A DNA stretch of 64,000 nucleotides. Source: Sphingobacterium bambusae (lineage in GTDB: Bacteria; Bacteroidota; Bacteroidia; Sphingobacteriales; Sphingobacteriaceae). The notes under the pieces were generated by a model. It did not search any database. It worked only from the letters and a program-made list of their open reading frames with translations, and had not been told where the DNA came from. The stretch is from positions 2,542,001 to 2,606,000 of the forward strand of contig NZ_CP138332.1 of assembly GCF_033955345.1 (NCBI RefSeq), in the 5' to 3' direction. The position numbers were made by a program, and so were the translations under genes. Below, piece by piece: positions 46,688 through 54,910 of the stretch. The first letter of the stretch is position 1. Each line of letters begins with the position of its first letter.

Positions 46688-46825
46688 GAAAAATGCTGTT
46701 AAGCCACTGTTATCGAAAAAAGAAATATCAAAGAAAAAAGAAGGGGTTGTTTTAAATGATTATTAAGGCAATTATCCGCTTGACAATGAACTTAAGCTGT
46801 TCATGTGCCTCTGTTCGCCTATCCG

Positions 46826-47413
46826 TTACTGTTCTCGGGGAACGACCCCACTATATTCTTCAACGCTAAAAATCGAAATATTAGACAGGAAATCATCATA
46901 TACCAGCATTTTCAACTTTTCGGACACAAGTGCATAGGTCTTATACGATTTGCCTTGATATGCCCATTTCAGCCGAACTACTTTTAAGGTCCTATCTGCG
47001 GCATAGGCTTTTACAATTTCCCGCTTTCTATCGTTGTAGCGCTTGCACAGATTCTCATATCCCGTCAAGCGATCGATCATGAAGTTGTGATCAACCGTTC
47101 GATCGTCCAGTGTGATAATACCGACATCGTCCGCTGCTATGTATTTATCCATAAATTTTCTAACAGATTTTCGCGTGGCTTTGAAGTTCAGCAAAACCAA
47201 TCCATTCTTATGCAGTATCTGATCGTAACCTCCTTGCTCTTTAGCATAGCGCAAAACCTCTTGCCAAGAAGAAAACTGGGGCACTTCAGCCGTATCTCGC
47301 CTTTGCGTTTCCACGAAGGCATGTGCTTTCCCGTTCGCATGAACGGCATCGCTTACGTTTGTAAAAAAAGCGCCCAGCAGACAGACATAAAGGATAACGT
47401 GTTTTCTCATCAT
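46826..47413 (-). CDS. Secreted protein of unknown function
   Basis: 195 aa from the ATG at 47413 (an ATG also follows at 47410). Signal peptide MRKHVILYVCLLGAFFTNVSDAVHA, then a mixed alpha/beta domain of about 150 residues (SSWQEVLRYAKEQGGYDQILHKNGLVLLNFKA, RTLKVVRLKWAYQGKSYKTYALVSEKLKMLVYDD). I do not recognise a family. The gene is 111 bp downstream of the glutaminyl cyclase gene and could be its last cotranscribed member. Confidence 0.7.
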   Translation of the reverse strand: MMRKHVILYVCLLGAFFTNVSDAVHANGKAHAFVETQRRDTAEVPQFSSWQEVLRYAKEQGGYDQILHKNGLVLLNFKATRKSVRKFMDKYIAADDVGIITLDDRTVDHNFMIDRLTGYENLCKRYNDRKREIVKAYAADRTLKVVRLKWAYQGKSYKTYALVSEKLKMLVYDDFLSNISIFSVEEYSGVVPREQ

Positions 47414-47548
47414 TAATAGATTAAATATCAGATGCAATATACCTATAACATCGTTATTCTTAGAGGGGGGAAACCGCCAATATAGAGGGGTAAACTCAAA
47501 CAGCTGAATATTTTTCCACTTGGCGAAGATTTCATAGATTCGATTCTG

Positions 47549-48667
47549 CTAGTCTTTCAAGATCGCTATTTCAAACATCGTATCCCAATTTTTTCCAGTT
47601 ACAAAGAAGGTTCCGGATTCTTTATTATAGGCAATTCCATTAAGCACGTCAAGGTCTATATGCTGCCCTACTTGCTCACTCAATGCAGAAAGATCAATTA
47701 AGGCCTCCACAGTTCCCGTTTTCGGGTCGATAACCGCGATGACATCTTCCTCAAAAAAATTAGCATAAATCTTCCCGTCAACCCATTCCATCTCGTTGGC
47801 TTTTGGAATAGTTCGCTCATTGGTGGCCACATTGATATATCCTTTTTTCGTAAAATCCTTTGGATCCACCTGATAAATCGTCTCTGATCCATCAGACATA
47901 TATAGTGTTTTGCCATCATTGGTTAGCCCCCAGCCTTCCATTGCTTGAAAATAAGGCAAACTATCGATTTTCTTCAAGCTTTGTGCATCGTAAACGTAGG
48001 CGAGATTGTTTGTATAGGTCAGCTGATAAATCTTACCCTGCAACACGGTGGCTCCTTCCCCAAAAATAGCGTCTGGCAGTTCTACTTTTATGATTGGCAG
48101 CCCTGTGTTAGGATTCACTAGCCGAATACTCGATTTTCCCTGCTTACCACTTCTGCCCATTCCATTTCCAGTACTCTCCATGAGGTTACCTCGATAGAAC
48201 TCTAAGCCCTGTGTGTATGCACTTTTATCATGGGGATACTTCTTGACTATGCGGTAACGCCACAATGCCGGTTTCAACGCAGGTAAAAAATCAAAAGCCA
48301 AAGATTGTTCCTCTCTGTCTGCGCCGTTGTACAAGATCGCACGAACCACCTGCTTTCCAAAACGTTCATTCGTAAGGGTATGCTTAACGGCTGTATTGGC
48401 CTTTACCACACTCAGTTTATTGTCTCCCAAGAAATAGGCAATGGAATCGACCGTCCCGGAAAGGCTATCCAATAACAGTACCAGCTCTTCGCCGGGCACA
48501 TACCTGCTTTTGATTCCTTGAAATTTTATACCCTGCGTCAAAGCCGGCGATCGATCATTTTCTTTATTTCGATCTTTCTCTTCGTTGCCACAGGCCATAA
48601 AAACGATTAATACCGTCAAAACAGCAGCGATTAGCTGCAGATATTTTGTTTTTTCGAATGATTTCAC
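47549..48667 (-). CDS. Glutaminyl-peptide cyclotransferase lipoprotein
   Basis: 372 aa. Lipobox IVFMAC (Cys 26). After an N-terminal extra region of about 110 residues comes the plant/bacterial-type glutaminyl cyclase beta-propeller, recognised by YPHDKSAYTQGLEFYRGNLMESTG, FGEGATVLQGKIYQLTY, YQAMEGWGLT-like FQAMEGWGLTNDGKTLYMSDGS, and the end DVLNGIAYNKESGTFFVTGKNWDTMFEI. It converts N-terminal Gln of exported proteins to pyroglutamate; in Bacteroidota this matters because many mature exported proteins start with Gln. Surface or periplasmic, lipid-anchored. Confidence 0.9.
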   Translation of the reverse strand: MKSFEKTKYLQLIAAVLTVLIVFMACGNEEKDRNKENDRSPALTQGIKFQGIKSRYVPGEELVLLLDSLSGTVDSIAYFLGDNKLSVVKANTAVKHTLTNERFGKQVVRAILYNGADREEQSLAFDFLPALKPALWRYRIVKKYPHDKSAYTQGLEFYRGNLMESTGNGMGRSGKQGKSSIRLVNPNTGLPIIKVELPDAIFGEGATVLQGKIYQLTYTNNLAYVYDAQSLKKIDSLPYFQAMEGWGLTNDGKTLYMSDGSETIYQVDPKDFTKKGYINVATNERTIPKANEMEWVDGKIYANFFEEDVIAVIDPKTGTVEALIDLSALSEQVGQHIDLDVLNGIAYNKESGTFFVTGKNWDTMFEIAILKD

Positions 48668-48716
48668 ACTATAAATGTATCCATATTATTTGAATTTTCA
48701 CCCATTAGGAAACAAT

Positions 48717-49448
48717 CTATGGCAAAGGAGCTTCTTCCTTAACTTCGCGGATCAATACAACACCAAACCGACCAGCATTTCCATAAATTGCTGTGGCACC
48801 TGGATCGTCCAGCTTGGTCAGTTCATAGCGTTTACCGTCTACTCCCAACTGCTCAAATTCATCAACTGAAATTACTTTACCATCGCGTATATACAACGGA
48901 AGCTCTACTTCTGCAAACTGTCCGTTCTTCTTACGATATGTTTTCCCGGTAACCATATGGCCAACGGCCACATAGTTTCCATCAGGCAGTTCATCGTGGA
49001 ATTTCTTTTCCCAAGACGACACATTGATAAGCTTTTCCGTTAGCTTTTCATAGCGAGCAAGGGTCTCCCTATCTTCCGCAGTCATGTTATGCAAAAAAGC
49101 GACAATCTCGTGCTGCGTTTCCCTTAGCGTATACCGTATCCTAAATGGTTTACAATCGATGCAATTGGGTTTGTGAGATGAAATGCGTAATATCCCCACC
49201 TCGTTAATCATAGCGCGGTAAGCCTTTGCAACCTCTGCTGATAAGGAATAACTACGACGGAGTACGTCTACTTTTTCGTTTCCTGTACCTGCTACGAATT
49301 TCCCCAGTTGAAAATGAATATGCAACTGACCATCGGCAAAGGAAAGATTACCTATTTCAATTTTGGTAATCGAATCTTTGGTTTCCGCCAGTAAGGAGCT
49401 GCTTACTGGAAGAAATAAGAGCAGCAGAAAAATTTGTCGTATGTTCAT
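48717..49448 (-). CDS. Secreted protein ending in a TonB plug-like segment
   Basis: 243 aa. Signal peptide (LLLLFLPVSSSLLAE). Residues 28-150 form a domain I do not recognise, with a CIDC pair at 96-99. The last 55 residues repeat the order of a TonB plug core: PLYIRDGKVISVDEFEQL, then LTKLDDPGATAIYGNAGRFG, then VVLIREVK. In the SusC at 20073 the same parts read PLFVIDGVP, DILKDAASTAIYGSRGANG and VILIKTK. There is no barrel. Likely a periplasmic protein; whether the tail binds a transporter is not known. Confidence 0.75.
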   Translation of the reverse strand: MNIRQIFLLLLFLPVSSSLLAETKDSITKIEIGNLSFADGQLHIHFQLGKFVAGTGNEKVDVLRRSYSLSAEVAKAYRAMINEVGILRISSHKPNCIDCKPFRIRYTLRETQHEIVAFLHNMTAEDRETLARYEKLTEKLINVSSWEKKFHDELPDGNYVAVGHMVTGKTYRKKNGQFAEVELPLYIRDGKVISVDEFEQLGVDGKRYELTKLDDPGATAIYGNAGRFGVVLIREVKEEAPLP

Positions 49449-49503
49449 ATCGTAGCGCTTCAGATACCGCTAAGATAATCTTATCCGTTCTTTTTGATAA
49501 CTT

Positions 49504-51324
49504 TTATTTCTTCGTTTGCATATTTAAATCATTTCCCGCTTTGATCACTGCTTCATTCACGGCCTTTATTTTTTCCAGCCGCATCTTTTCCACCTTTCTG
49601 TCGTAGGTCAATAGGCCATTGACCTCGTGCTCCACGTCAGTGGTCTGCGTGTAGATCGCAACGCTAAGCCCCTTGTATCGCACAAGCTGTTCCACAAAGT
49701 CCATCAGGAAAACGTAGCGATCGGTTAATGCGTCGATGGTTGGTTCGTAAGCGTAAGCATTGTTTTCCACCGGCCACATATGCCCGCGAACGAATAGCCC
49801 CACACCACCAAATTCCCCCAAGGATGCTGCGCGCTTATCATCCGGCTCGGAAGCTCCTTTTGGGCCTACATAGATATGTGTATCCACAAAGTCACCATTT
49901 CCGGGGTCTCCATAGGCTTTCTGATACGAAGGATTATTGTTGAATCCTGAGTTTCCGTTAACCAATCTCGAGGGATCATACTTCTTCGTCCATGCGGTAA
50001 TATTCTTCACATCGAAGGCACCCCAATTTTCGTTAAATGGCACCCATGCAATAATCGACGGTGCATTGTAATGCTGGTCAATAAGCTCTTTATACTCTTC
50101 ACGAAATGCCGTTCTGTATCGCGTTGTATCTTCATCTGGATACCATAGGCAGGGCATATCCTGCCAAACCAACAGCCCCATTTTATCTGCCCAATAGTAG
50201 AACCTTTGCGGCTCGGTCTTCATATGCTTTCGGATAAGGTTGTATCCCGCTCTTTTCGTGTATTCGATATCAGACTTCAAAGCTTCTTCCGTTGGCGCCG
50301 TTAGGATGCCATCCGGCCAATATCCCTGATCCAAAAGGCCTACTTGCATCACAAATTCCCCGTTCAACAATGGGCGCACCACATCATTCACTTTACCAAG
50401 TCGTACATCTCGCATCCCAAAGTAGCTCTTCACTTCATCAACAGCATTTCCTGCACGGTCGAGTAGTGTTAACGTTAAGTCGTACAAAAAGGGGTCGTTC
50501 GGCGACCAAAGGCGTGGATTTTCGATGGGTATGAAAAATGTTTCTCCCGATTTCGCTTTTATGGTTGGCAGCGCTTTCGATCCGCTGTAGGCCACCGCCG
50601 AGACTGTCGCCTTGTCCGATGTTTCAACAGTCACTTGCAGGCGCTTGCCATCAACATCGGGCAATAGCTTAATCCGTTGAACGTATGTTTTGCTGACCGG
50701 CTCGAGCCACACCGTTTGCCATATCCCAGAAGAGAAGGTATAATCACCCCGGGGGCCATTCTTTCCGGAAGGATAACGACCATCATTACTGTCGTGGGCT
50801 GCAACAACCAAGTTATTCTTACCCGGTTTTAGAAATTTGGTGATATTCAACGCAAAGGCATCATAGCCGCCAGCGTGCGTTCCCGCTTTCTGCCCATTGA
50901 CGAATATCGTCGCATCGTGATCTACCGCTTCAAAATGCAGGATAATATCCTTGTCCTTCCAATCTTTTGCAATTTCAAATGTCCTCCGATACCACATATT
51001 GATTTCTTGCTTACGCTGAATGCCCGAGAGGAAAGATTCGGGACAGTAGGGCACTAAAATAGGCTCGAATTTTCCTTCAAAAGCAGCTTCTTTTTCGGGA
51101 TTCAGCGCGTTCGGCGCATCTTTTCCGCCTATGTAATCCCATTTTCCGTTTAAGCATTGCCAATTCTCGCGCGACAGCTGTGGTCTCGGGTACTCGGCCA
51201 AGGGAACTTCCGCTTGGGAGGCGGCTTCGGTCCATGGCGTCGACAATAGTGGCTCCTGCGCCCAAACTTGGCTAACGAATAGGAAAAATACGGCAACGAT
51301 CAGTAGTTGTTCTCTTGTTCTCAT
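49504..51324 (-). CDS. GH2 family glycoside hydrolase
   Basis: 606 aa. Signal peptide to about residue 22 (SQVWAQ). The sugar-binding jelly-roll (about 50-210, INMWYRRTFEIAKDW, FVNGQKAGTHAGGYDAF), an Ig-like domain (to about 310) and a TIM barrel with the acid/base motif NENWG (Glu432) and the nucleophile motif GEFGG (Glu504). Acts outside the cytoplasm as a beta-galactosidase, beta-glucuronidase, mannosidase or similar; specificity cannot be read. It heads a run of minus-strand genes to 46826 with gaps of 49-111 bp. Confidence 0.92.
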   Translation of the reverse strand: MRTREQLLIVAVFFLFVSQVWAQEPLLSTPWTEAASQAEVPLAEYPRPQLSRENWQCLNGKWDYIGGKDAPNALNPEKEAAFEGKFEPILVPYCPESFLSGIQRKQEINMWYRRTFEIAKDWKDKDIILHFEAVDHDATIFVNGQKAGTHAGGYDAFALNITKFLKPGKNNLVVAAHDSNDGRYPSGKNGPRGDYTFSSGIWQTVWLEPVSKTYVQRIKLLPDVDGKRLQVTVETSDKATVSAVAYSGSKALPTIKAKSGETFFIPIENPRLWSPNDPFLYDLTLTLLDRAGNAVDEVKSYFGMRDVRLGKVNDVVRPLLNGEFVMQVGLLDQGYWPDGILTAPTEEALKSDIEYTKRAGYNLIRKHMKTEPQRFYYWADKMGLLVWQDMPCLWYPDEDTTRYRTAFREEYKELIDQHYNAPSIIAWVPFNENWGAFDVKNITAWTKKYDPSRLVNGNSGFNNNPSYQKAYGDPGNGDFVDTHIYVGPKGASEPDDKRAASLGEFGGVGLFVRGHMWPVENNAYAYEPTIDALTDRYVFLMDFVEQLVRYKGLSVAIYTQTTDVEHEVNGLLTYDRKVEKMRLEKIKAVNEAVIKAGNDLNMQTKK

Positions 51325-51631
51325 GGTTTACTGGTTGATGTAACTATGGTGAATATACGCAACTAAATTGTTTTATCACAATCATCAGTATTCAAAAACG
51401 AGAACTTAACCTTAGACCTTTTATAGCATTCCCCTGAGCCGTTAAGCGAATAGTCCAACCACAACCATTCGCCTTCCCAATGGAAGCCAGGTAGTCTTTC
51501 CCTTATAAACCACAATCTTAACAGGCCCGTGTTCACCGAATCACTTCGCATGCAGAACGGTGAATAGGACTTGCTTAAAATACAACGAATAGGGAACTTG
51601 TTAATTCTTTGTTAAATCGTTATAGCAAGTA

Positions 51632-51661
51632 TTGCAAACTGTAAAAATAGCCTTACCTTTG
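51632..51661 (+). promoter_or_regulatory. Promoter of small-RNA-like unit, copy 1
   Basis: -33 TTG at 51632-51634, 19-nt spacer, -7 TACCTTTG at 51654-51661. Full consensus. The sequence that is shared with the second copy begins 3 nt after the -7 box, at the expected start site. Confidence 0.7.
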
Positions 51662-51663
51662 TG

Positions 51664-51737
51664 TATTCATAATTAGGTTTATAATTGGTTAGTTAGTTAA
51701 AAATCCTAGAGCTCCCCGCTTTAGGATTTTTTTATTT
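51664..51737 (+). ncRNA. Putative small RNA gene, copy 1
   Basis: 74-nt unit with no open frame. It begins TATTCATAATTAGG, contains GGTTAGTTAG, and ends in a 14-bp hairpin (outer AAAAATCC, inner AGAGC, loop TCCCC) followed by a TTTTTTTATTT tract, that is an intrinsic terminator. The same unit recurs at 61669-61742 with few changes, including a compensatory A-T to G-C change in the stem. A canonical promoter precedes it. It could match a known Bacteroidota RNA class such as Flavo-1, which I cannot check. The stem lies 110 bp beyond the stop of the next minus gene, so it may also end that transcript. Confidence 0.65.
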
Positions 51738-51846
51738 GGTAACTACACGAAGTCCACAGTCCTGTTACCTGTTCGGACATCTGTTATTCAATTCAAAATA
51801 AGATCTTTATGTAATGGAGCATCCAGCACTATGCATGGCAGTCTCG

Positions 51847-52137
51847 CTATTTAGCCACATACCGACCAATAGTTTTATGTTTTAGCGATTCAATATGTAA
51901 TACGCGATCCCCGGCAAACCATCGATTTTCTATCTTCCGCACCTTCGCCAACGCGCTGTCGGCTACAAAAATAGTATCTCCTTGGAGTCTCAAGCTGGGC
52001 TGCTCAAAATCAAGCATATCTCCTATGGAGAAGCCTTCGCTATATTTCCAAAATCGCGTGTCAGCAACCTTGTCGTCACTGCTTGAGCACGCACAGCAAA
52101 GAAAAATTAGCAGGGCTTTTTGTAAGCATAAACGCAT
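51847..52137 (-). CDS. Small lipoprotein of unknown function
   Basis: 96 aa from the ATG at 52137; an ATG at 52152 would add 5 residues. Lipobox LCCAC followed by SSSDDK. The body (EGFSIGDMLDFEQPSLRLQGDTIFVADSALAKVRKIENRWFAGDRVLHIESL) looks like a small beta-barrel or lipocalin-like piece, but no family is recognised. Last gene of the operon that starts at 53968, 39 bp after the SH3-like protein gene. Confidence 0.7.
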   Translation of the reverse strand: MRLCLQKALLIFLCCACSSSDDKVADTRFWKYSEGFSIGDMLDFEQPSLRLQGDTIFVADSALAKVRKIENRWFAGDRVLHIESLKHKTIGRYVAK

Positions 52138-52176
52138 AATGTTGATCCACATTTGTTTACTTATTTACAGATTTTA

Positions 52177-52944
52177 TCAAAAATTACGGTAGAGGAATTG
52201 ATTGCTACATTTCCATTGATGAATCGTCCACACCACATCATAGGCTCCCGCACCGTCCCCATTACTCATGTATAGGAACAAGTGATCATCCGTGCCTACG
52301 GCCAATCCAAAGGTGGAAAGATCCGTATTGGGCATCAGAAGATTCACGATGCTCTGCGCAGGAAAGCGATAACTTTCCGAGCCATCTCTTAAAGTTATGG
52401 ATTTTATTTCATTCATATTGCTATAAACGTAGCCATCAATACCCCAAGGTTCCTGCTTGTCGATCTTCTCGATAGCACCCGCTGCATTTCGCGTGTATAG
52501 ATGAGCAGCAACCAAAAATTCACCATAAACAATTTCAATTTCTCTATCGCTGGAAGGATCGCTGCATATCAACAGGCCACGAGCAGGATCATGCCGCCGG
52601 GCCCATTGCGGTAGATCAACGAGTAATTTAATCCGGCTGCCATGCATCATTCCTTCTTTCGTTTTATGGATAAATTTTTCAAAGCCGGATCGCCGCAGGC
52701 TGTAGTCTGGATAATCAATCCAAGACCATTCCTGCCAACCATCATCATCAACCGGCCCCCGCAGGGCAAATACTTGGTTGCTATGAACCCGGTCAACCAC
52801 CGTTCTATTTTTACCCAACCTCACATTACTGAAACCGTCCTGATCCGCTATAATTGCGAATGGACTGTATTGTGCTTCTGCACAGTAAGCGCCGAGAAGA
52901 ACAATACAGAAAATTAGCCCTACCTTTTGTATCATAGCGATCAT
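52177..52944 (-). CDS. Secreted SH3-like domain protein
   Basis: 255 aa from the ATG at 52944 (another ATG at 52935 is possible). Earlier starts would overlap the upstream gene. Signal peptide (IFCIVLLGAYCAEAQ), then a bacterial SH3-like segment (FAIIADQDGFSNVRLGKNRTVVDRVHSNQVFALRG), the pattern of SH3_3 domains that bind wall peptides or proteins. The rest (about 120-255) is an unrecognised beta-rich domain. Third gene of the four-gene unit. Confidence 0.72.
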   Translation of the reverse strand: MIAMIQKVGLIFCIVLLGAYCAEAQYSPFAIIADQDGFSNVRLGKNRTVVDRVHSNQVFALRGPVDDDGWQEWSWIDYPDYSLRRSGFEKFIHKTKEGMMHGSRIKLLVDLPQWARRHDPARGLLICSDPSSDREIEIVYGEFLVAAHLYTRNAAGAIEKIDKQEPWGIDGYVYSNMNEIKSITLRDGSESYRFPAQSIVNLLMPNTDLSTFGLAVGTDDHLFLYMSNGDGAGAYDVVWTIHQWKCSNQFLYRNF

Positions 52945-52964
52945 ATGGAATTCACCACAAAGTC

Positions 52965-53531
52965 TTAACACGGAAACCACCAGTGTATGTAATAAAGATA
53001 TCCGCCTTTTAGGTACAAGCGTACTTGCCCATCCGATTCCCCATTTGGCGCCTCCGCTAAGTGGATCACCAACAGCTCTCCTTCGCCGTCCACGTTCAAC
53101 AGCTGTGCTTGGCTTGCCGCAAAGGGGAACATCTCTCGAAGATCCGCTAATGTGGTTTCGCCAGAAAGCTGCCGATCGCCATATTGTATAAAGTCAGCCT
53201 TCGTCAACCGAAATTCATCAACGGCCACCTTATCTTGACTTCGTTCAAACCGAGAACCATTTTTATAGAGGTAAGCGTCATCAGCATGTTTGCTGCCATC
53301 TTCCTCTTCGAAAATATAACTGCAAGGCTGCAAATCCATCAAAAGATTTACACTATCTGCTTTTCCAAAAACTGCTTGAAATGCATCATAGGTAAAAAAC
53401 CGTTTGAGTTTTCCATTGAACAACGCAGCATCGGTATTAAAAATTTCGGTCTCCGCATCCTCCTGCGCATGAACTACCGCGGTAAAGCAAAGAAGCAACA
53501 ACGCAATAAGGAGTATATATTTTTTTGTCAT
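52965..53531 (-). CDS. Secreted protein of unknown function
   Basis: 188 aa. Signal peptide MTKKYILLIALLLLCFTAVVHAQ, then a domain with a folded core (FTYDAFQAVFGKADSVNLLMDLQPCSYIFEEEDG, FRLTKADFIQYGDRQLSGETTLADLREMFPFAA) and a C-terminal YLYYIHWWFPC. The pattern of a lipoprotein-like SmpA/OmlA fold (short helix pair then strands) is suggestive only. Its ATG overlaps the upstream stop (53528-53531), so translation is coupled. Confidence 0.78.
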   Translation of the reverse strand: MTKKYILLIALLLLCFTAVVHAQEDAETEIFNTDAALFNGKLKRFFTYDAFQAVFGKADSVNLLMDLQPCSYIFEEEDGSKHADDAYLYKNGSRFERSQDKVAVDEFRLTKADFIQYGDRQLSGETTLADLREMFPFAASQAQLLNVDGEGELLVIHLAEAPNGESDGQVRLYLKGGYLYYIHWWFPC

Positions 53532-53968
53532 ATGGATAAGTGTTGGCGTAATTCATGCATACTTTTCTTGGACACATCTAAGTCAAGTGACTGTACTATC
53601 CCTCCGCTATTCCTGCTGATCGTTAATCTGCTGTACACTCTTCGGTGCAGGGAAAACAATGGTCGCTCTTTGAAAGGTAGGGTATATTCTTCTATCGCAA
53701 ATTTATAGGCATCCCGTGGATAAACTTCCTTCCCAATACGCACCTGTAGCGCATTGATCTTACAGAGGTTGTTTCGGTAGCCAGCAATGATCAGAATAGG
53801 CAATACAATAAAGCCAAAAAGGCTGAAAACACCAAATCCGGTCACCTGATTGGTATTATTTATTATTCCAATGAGATTGGAGAGCGATGCAAAAGCTACA
53901 ATGGGAAGCAAAATACTGTAAAATAGTAGCGTCTTATACGAAAGGCAGATTTTATATTCCATAATCAT
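53528..53968 (-). CDS. Two-helix membrane protein, PH-like
   Basis: 146 aa. Two transmembrane helices (about 12-34 and 43-62, LFYSILLPIVAFASL and GVFSLFGFIVLPILIIAG), then a soluble beta-rich domain of about 80 residues (LPFKERPLFSLHRRVYSRLTISRNSGGIVQSLDLDVSKKSMHELRQHL) reminiscent of bacterial PH-like membrane proteins. First gene of the operon; it overlaps the next by 4 bp. Function unknown. Confidence 0.72.
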   Translation of the reverse strand: MIMEYKICLSYKTLLFYSILLPIVAFASLSNLIGIINNTNQVTGFGVFSLFGFIVLPILIIAGYRNNLCKINALQVRIGKEVYPRDAYKFAIEEYTLPFKERPLFSLHRRVYSRLTISRNSGGIVQSLDLDVSKKSMHELRQHLSI

Positions 53969-54124
53969 TTAAGGCTTGATGATTGCATTATTTCAAAAAT
54001 TTGCAGGATCTCCTTGATCATCCTAATCGAATAGCTCTGTTGCGCAAGATCGTTTGCAACCTGTTCTGTCAGCAGCATTTGTGAATGAGATATGCGAGGT
54101 TGTCGACCAGTATTTTACAGGATA

Positions 54125-54154
54125 GGGACTCCGGAATTTTCCCCCGGATGTCCC
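54125..54154. repeat. Inverted repeat (GGGAC..CCGG)
   Basis: Stem GGGAC-T-CCGG against CCGGAT-GTCCC with a 1-nt bulge and a 9-nt AT-rich loop. It lies either in the leader of the operon below or in the tail of the lipoprotein gene above. Confidence 0.4.
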
Positions 54155-54203
54155 TCACCCGAAACGTGAACACTATTAACATAAACCTTACTATTGCTTA
54201 ATC

Positions 54204-54261
54204 GGAAGTGATTGTGCTTTTGCCGTCTTGCGGCTTCCGCATGCTTAGCAACATCACTTCC
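54204..54261 (-). terminator. Long branched hairpin after the lipoprotein gene
   Basis: Outer 9-bp stem (GGAAGTGAT / ATCACTTCC), two mismatches, 4 more bp, and an inner GC-rich part (GCCGTCTTGCGGC). It starts 6 nt after the stop at 54267. No T tract follows on the minus strand, so it may be an mRNA 3' stabiliser rather than a classical terminator. Confidence 0.5.
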
Positions 54262-54266
54262 CAAGC

Positions 54267-54764
54267 CTACTCTTCTGTTGCCTGCAGCCCTACCCGTTTA
54301 AAATACTCTTGCTGCACCTGTAGCGACTTGTCTGCCTGCGCAGTAAGCATGATGTTTTTGAGGTTGATTTCTTCCCTGATTTTACTCTTTTCCAAGCTAT
54401 CGGTCGCCTCCACATAGCGCACAAACAGCGGTCCATATTGGTCTTTTACGATCAGCATATATTCGCCAACCTGTTCGTGAAAGTTCTGTGCCTCTTCACT
54501 GGGCTGCAGCTCTTCCAACAGCGCTTTCATCTCCGCACCATAACTGGCTATGCGTTGTGCCTTCTTGAAACGCGCTTCGTAATCGAATTTATCCGAGTTA
54601 CTTCCATCAAAAGCTCCGCCTTGAAGCTCCTGATAACGTTCATCAACAACATTCATCGTCTTCAGGAAAAGATCGGCCGTTTTCTCATTATAGGCATATT
54701 CCTTTCCTCCACTACAGGCTTGCAACAGCAGGACACAAATGGAGAGTACAACTAGTTTTTTCAT
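54267..54764 (-). CDS. Helical lipoprotein of unknown function
   Basis: 165 aa. Lipobox LLQAC (Cys 17), then an all-helical body (KTADLFLKTMNVVDERYQELQGG, LEELQPSEEAQNFHEQVGEYMLIVKDQYGPLFVRYVEATDSLEKSKIREEI), likely a helical bundle. I recognise no family. It follows the histidine kinase gene by 146 bp and might be its target or a separate unit. Confidence 0.75.
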   Translation of the reverse strand: MKKLVVLSICVLLLQACSGGKEYAYNEKTADLFLKTMNVVDERYQELQGGAFDGSNSDKFDYEARFKKAQRIASYGAEMKALLEELQPSEEAQNFHEQVGEYMLIVKDQYGPLFVRYVEATDSLEKSKIREEINLKNIMLTAQADKSLQVQQEYFKRVGLQATEE

Positions 54765-54910
54765 CAGTTTCTACTTTTAACTAGGTGAAGGAACACAATT
54801 TTAGGCAAAGGGACATCATTCCTTTACAATGTGCTGGACATACATTTATGATTCGCCAAAGGCAGGCATTCTTTTTTTAAGTTAACGGTTCTTCCCAGTA
54901 TATGAAATGC

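Larger units (their letters stand above)
51325..51846. other. 522-bp intergenic region that carries a small-RNA-like unit
   Basis: The left half should hold the GH2 promoter on the minus strand; only TATATTCA around 51350 resembles a -7 box. The right half holds the plus-strand promoter and the 74-nt conserved hairpin unit. Nothing else is recognised. Confidence 0.5.
53969..54266. other. Intergenic region with two hairpins
   Basis: 298 bp without a gene between a minus-strand stop (54267) and the operon start (53968). It contains a GGGAC-CCGG hairpin (54125-54154) and a long branched hairpin (54204-54261). A one-mismatch -7 (AATTTTTG, about 53990) could serve the operon. Confidence 0.45.

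Noticed and set aside
51764..51780. TGTTACCTGTTCGGAC considered as a further LytTR half-site
   Set aside because: One extra base in the middle compared with the repeats at 57742-57778, single copy, no partner at 22-bp distance.
54800..54840. ATGTCC repeated at 25-bp spacing upstream of the lipoprotein gene, considered as an operator
   Set aside because: The repeat is only 6 bases and the spacing differs from that of the LytTR candidate.
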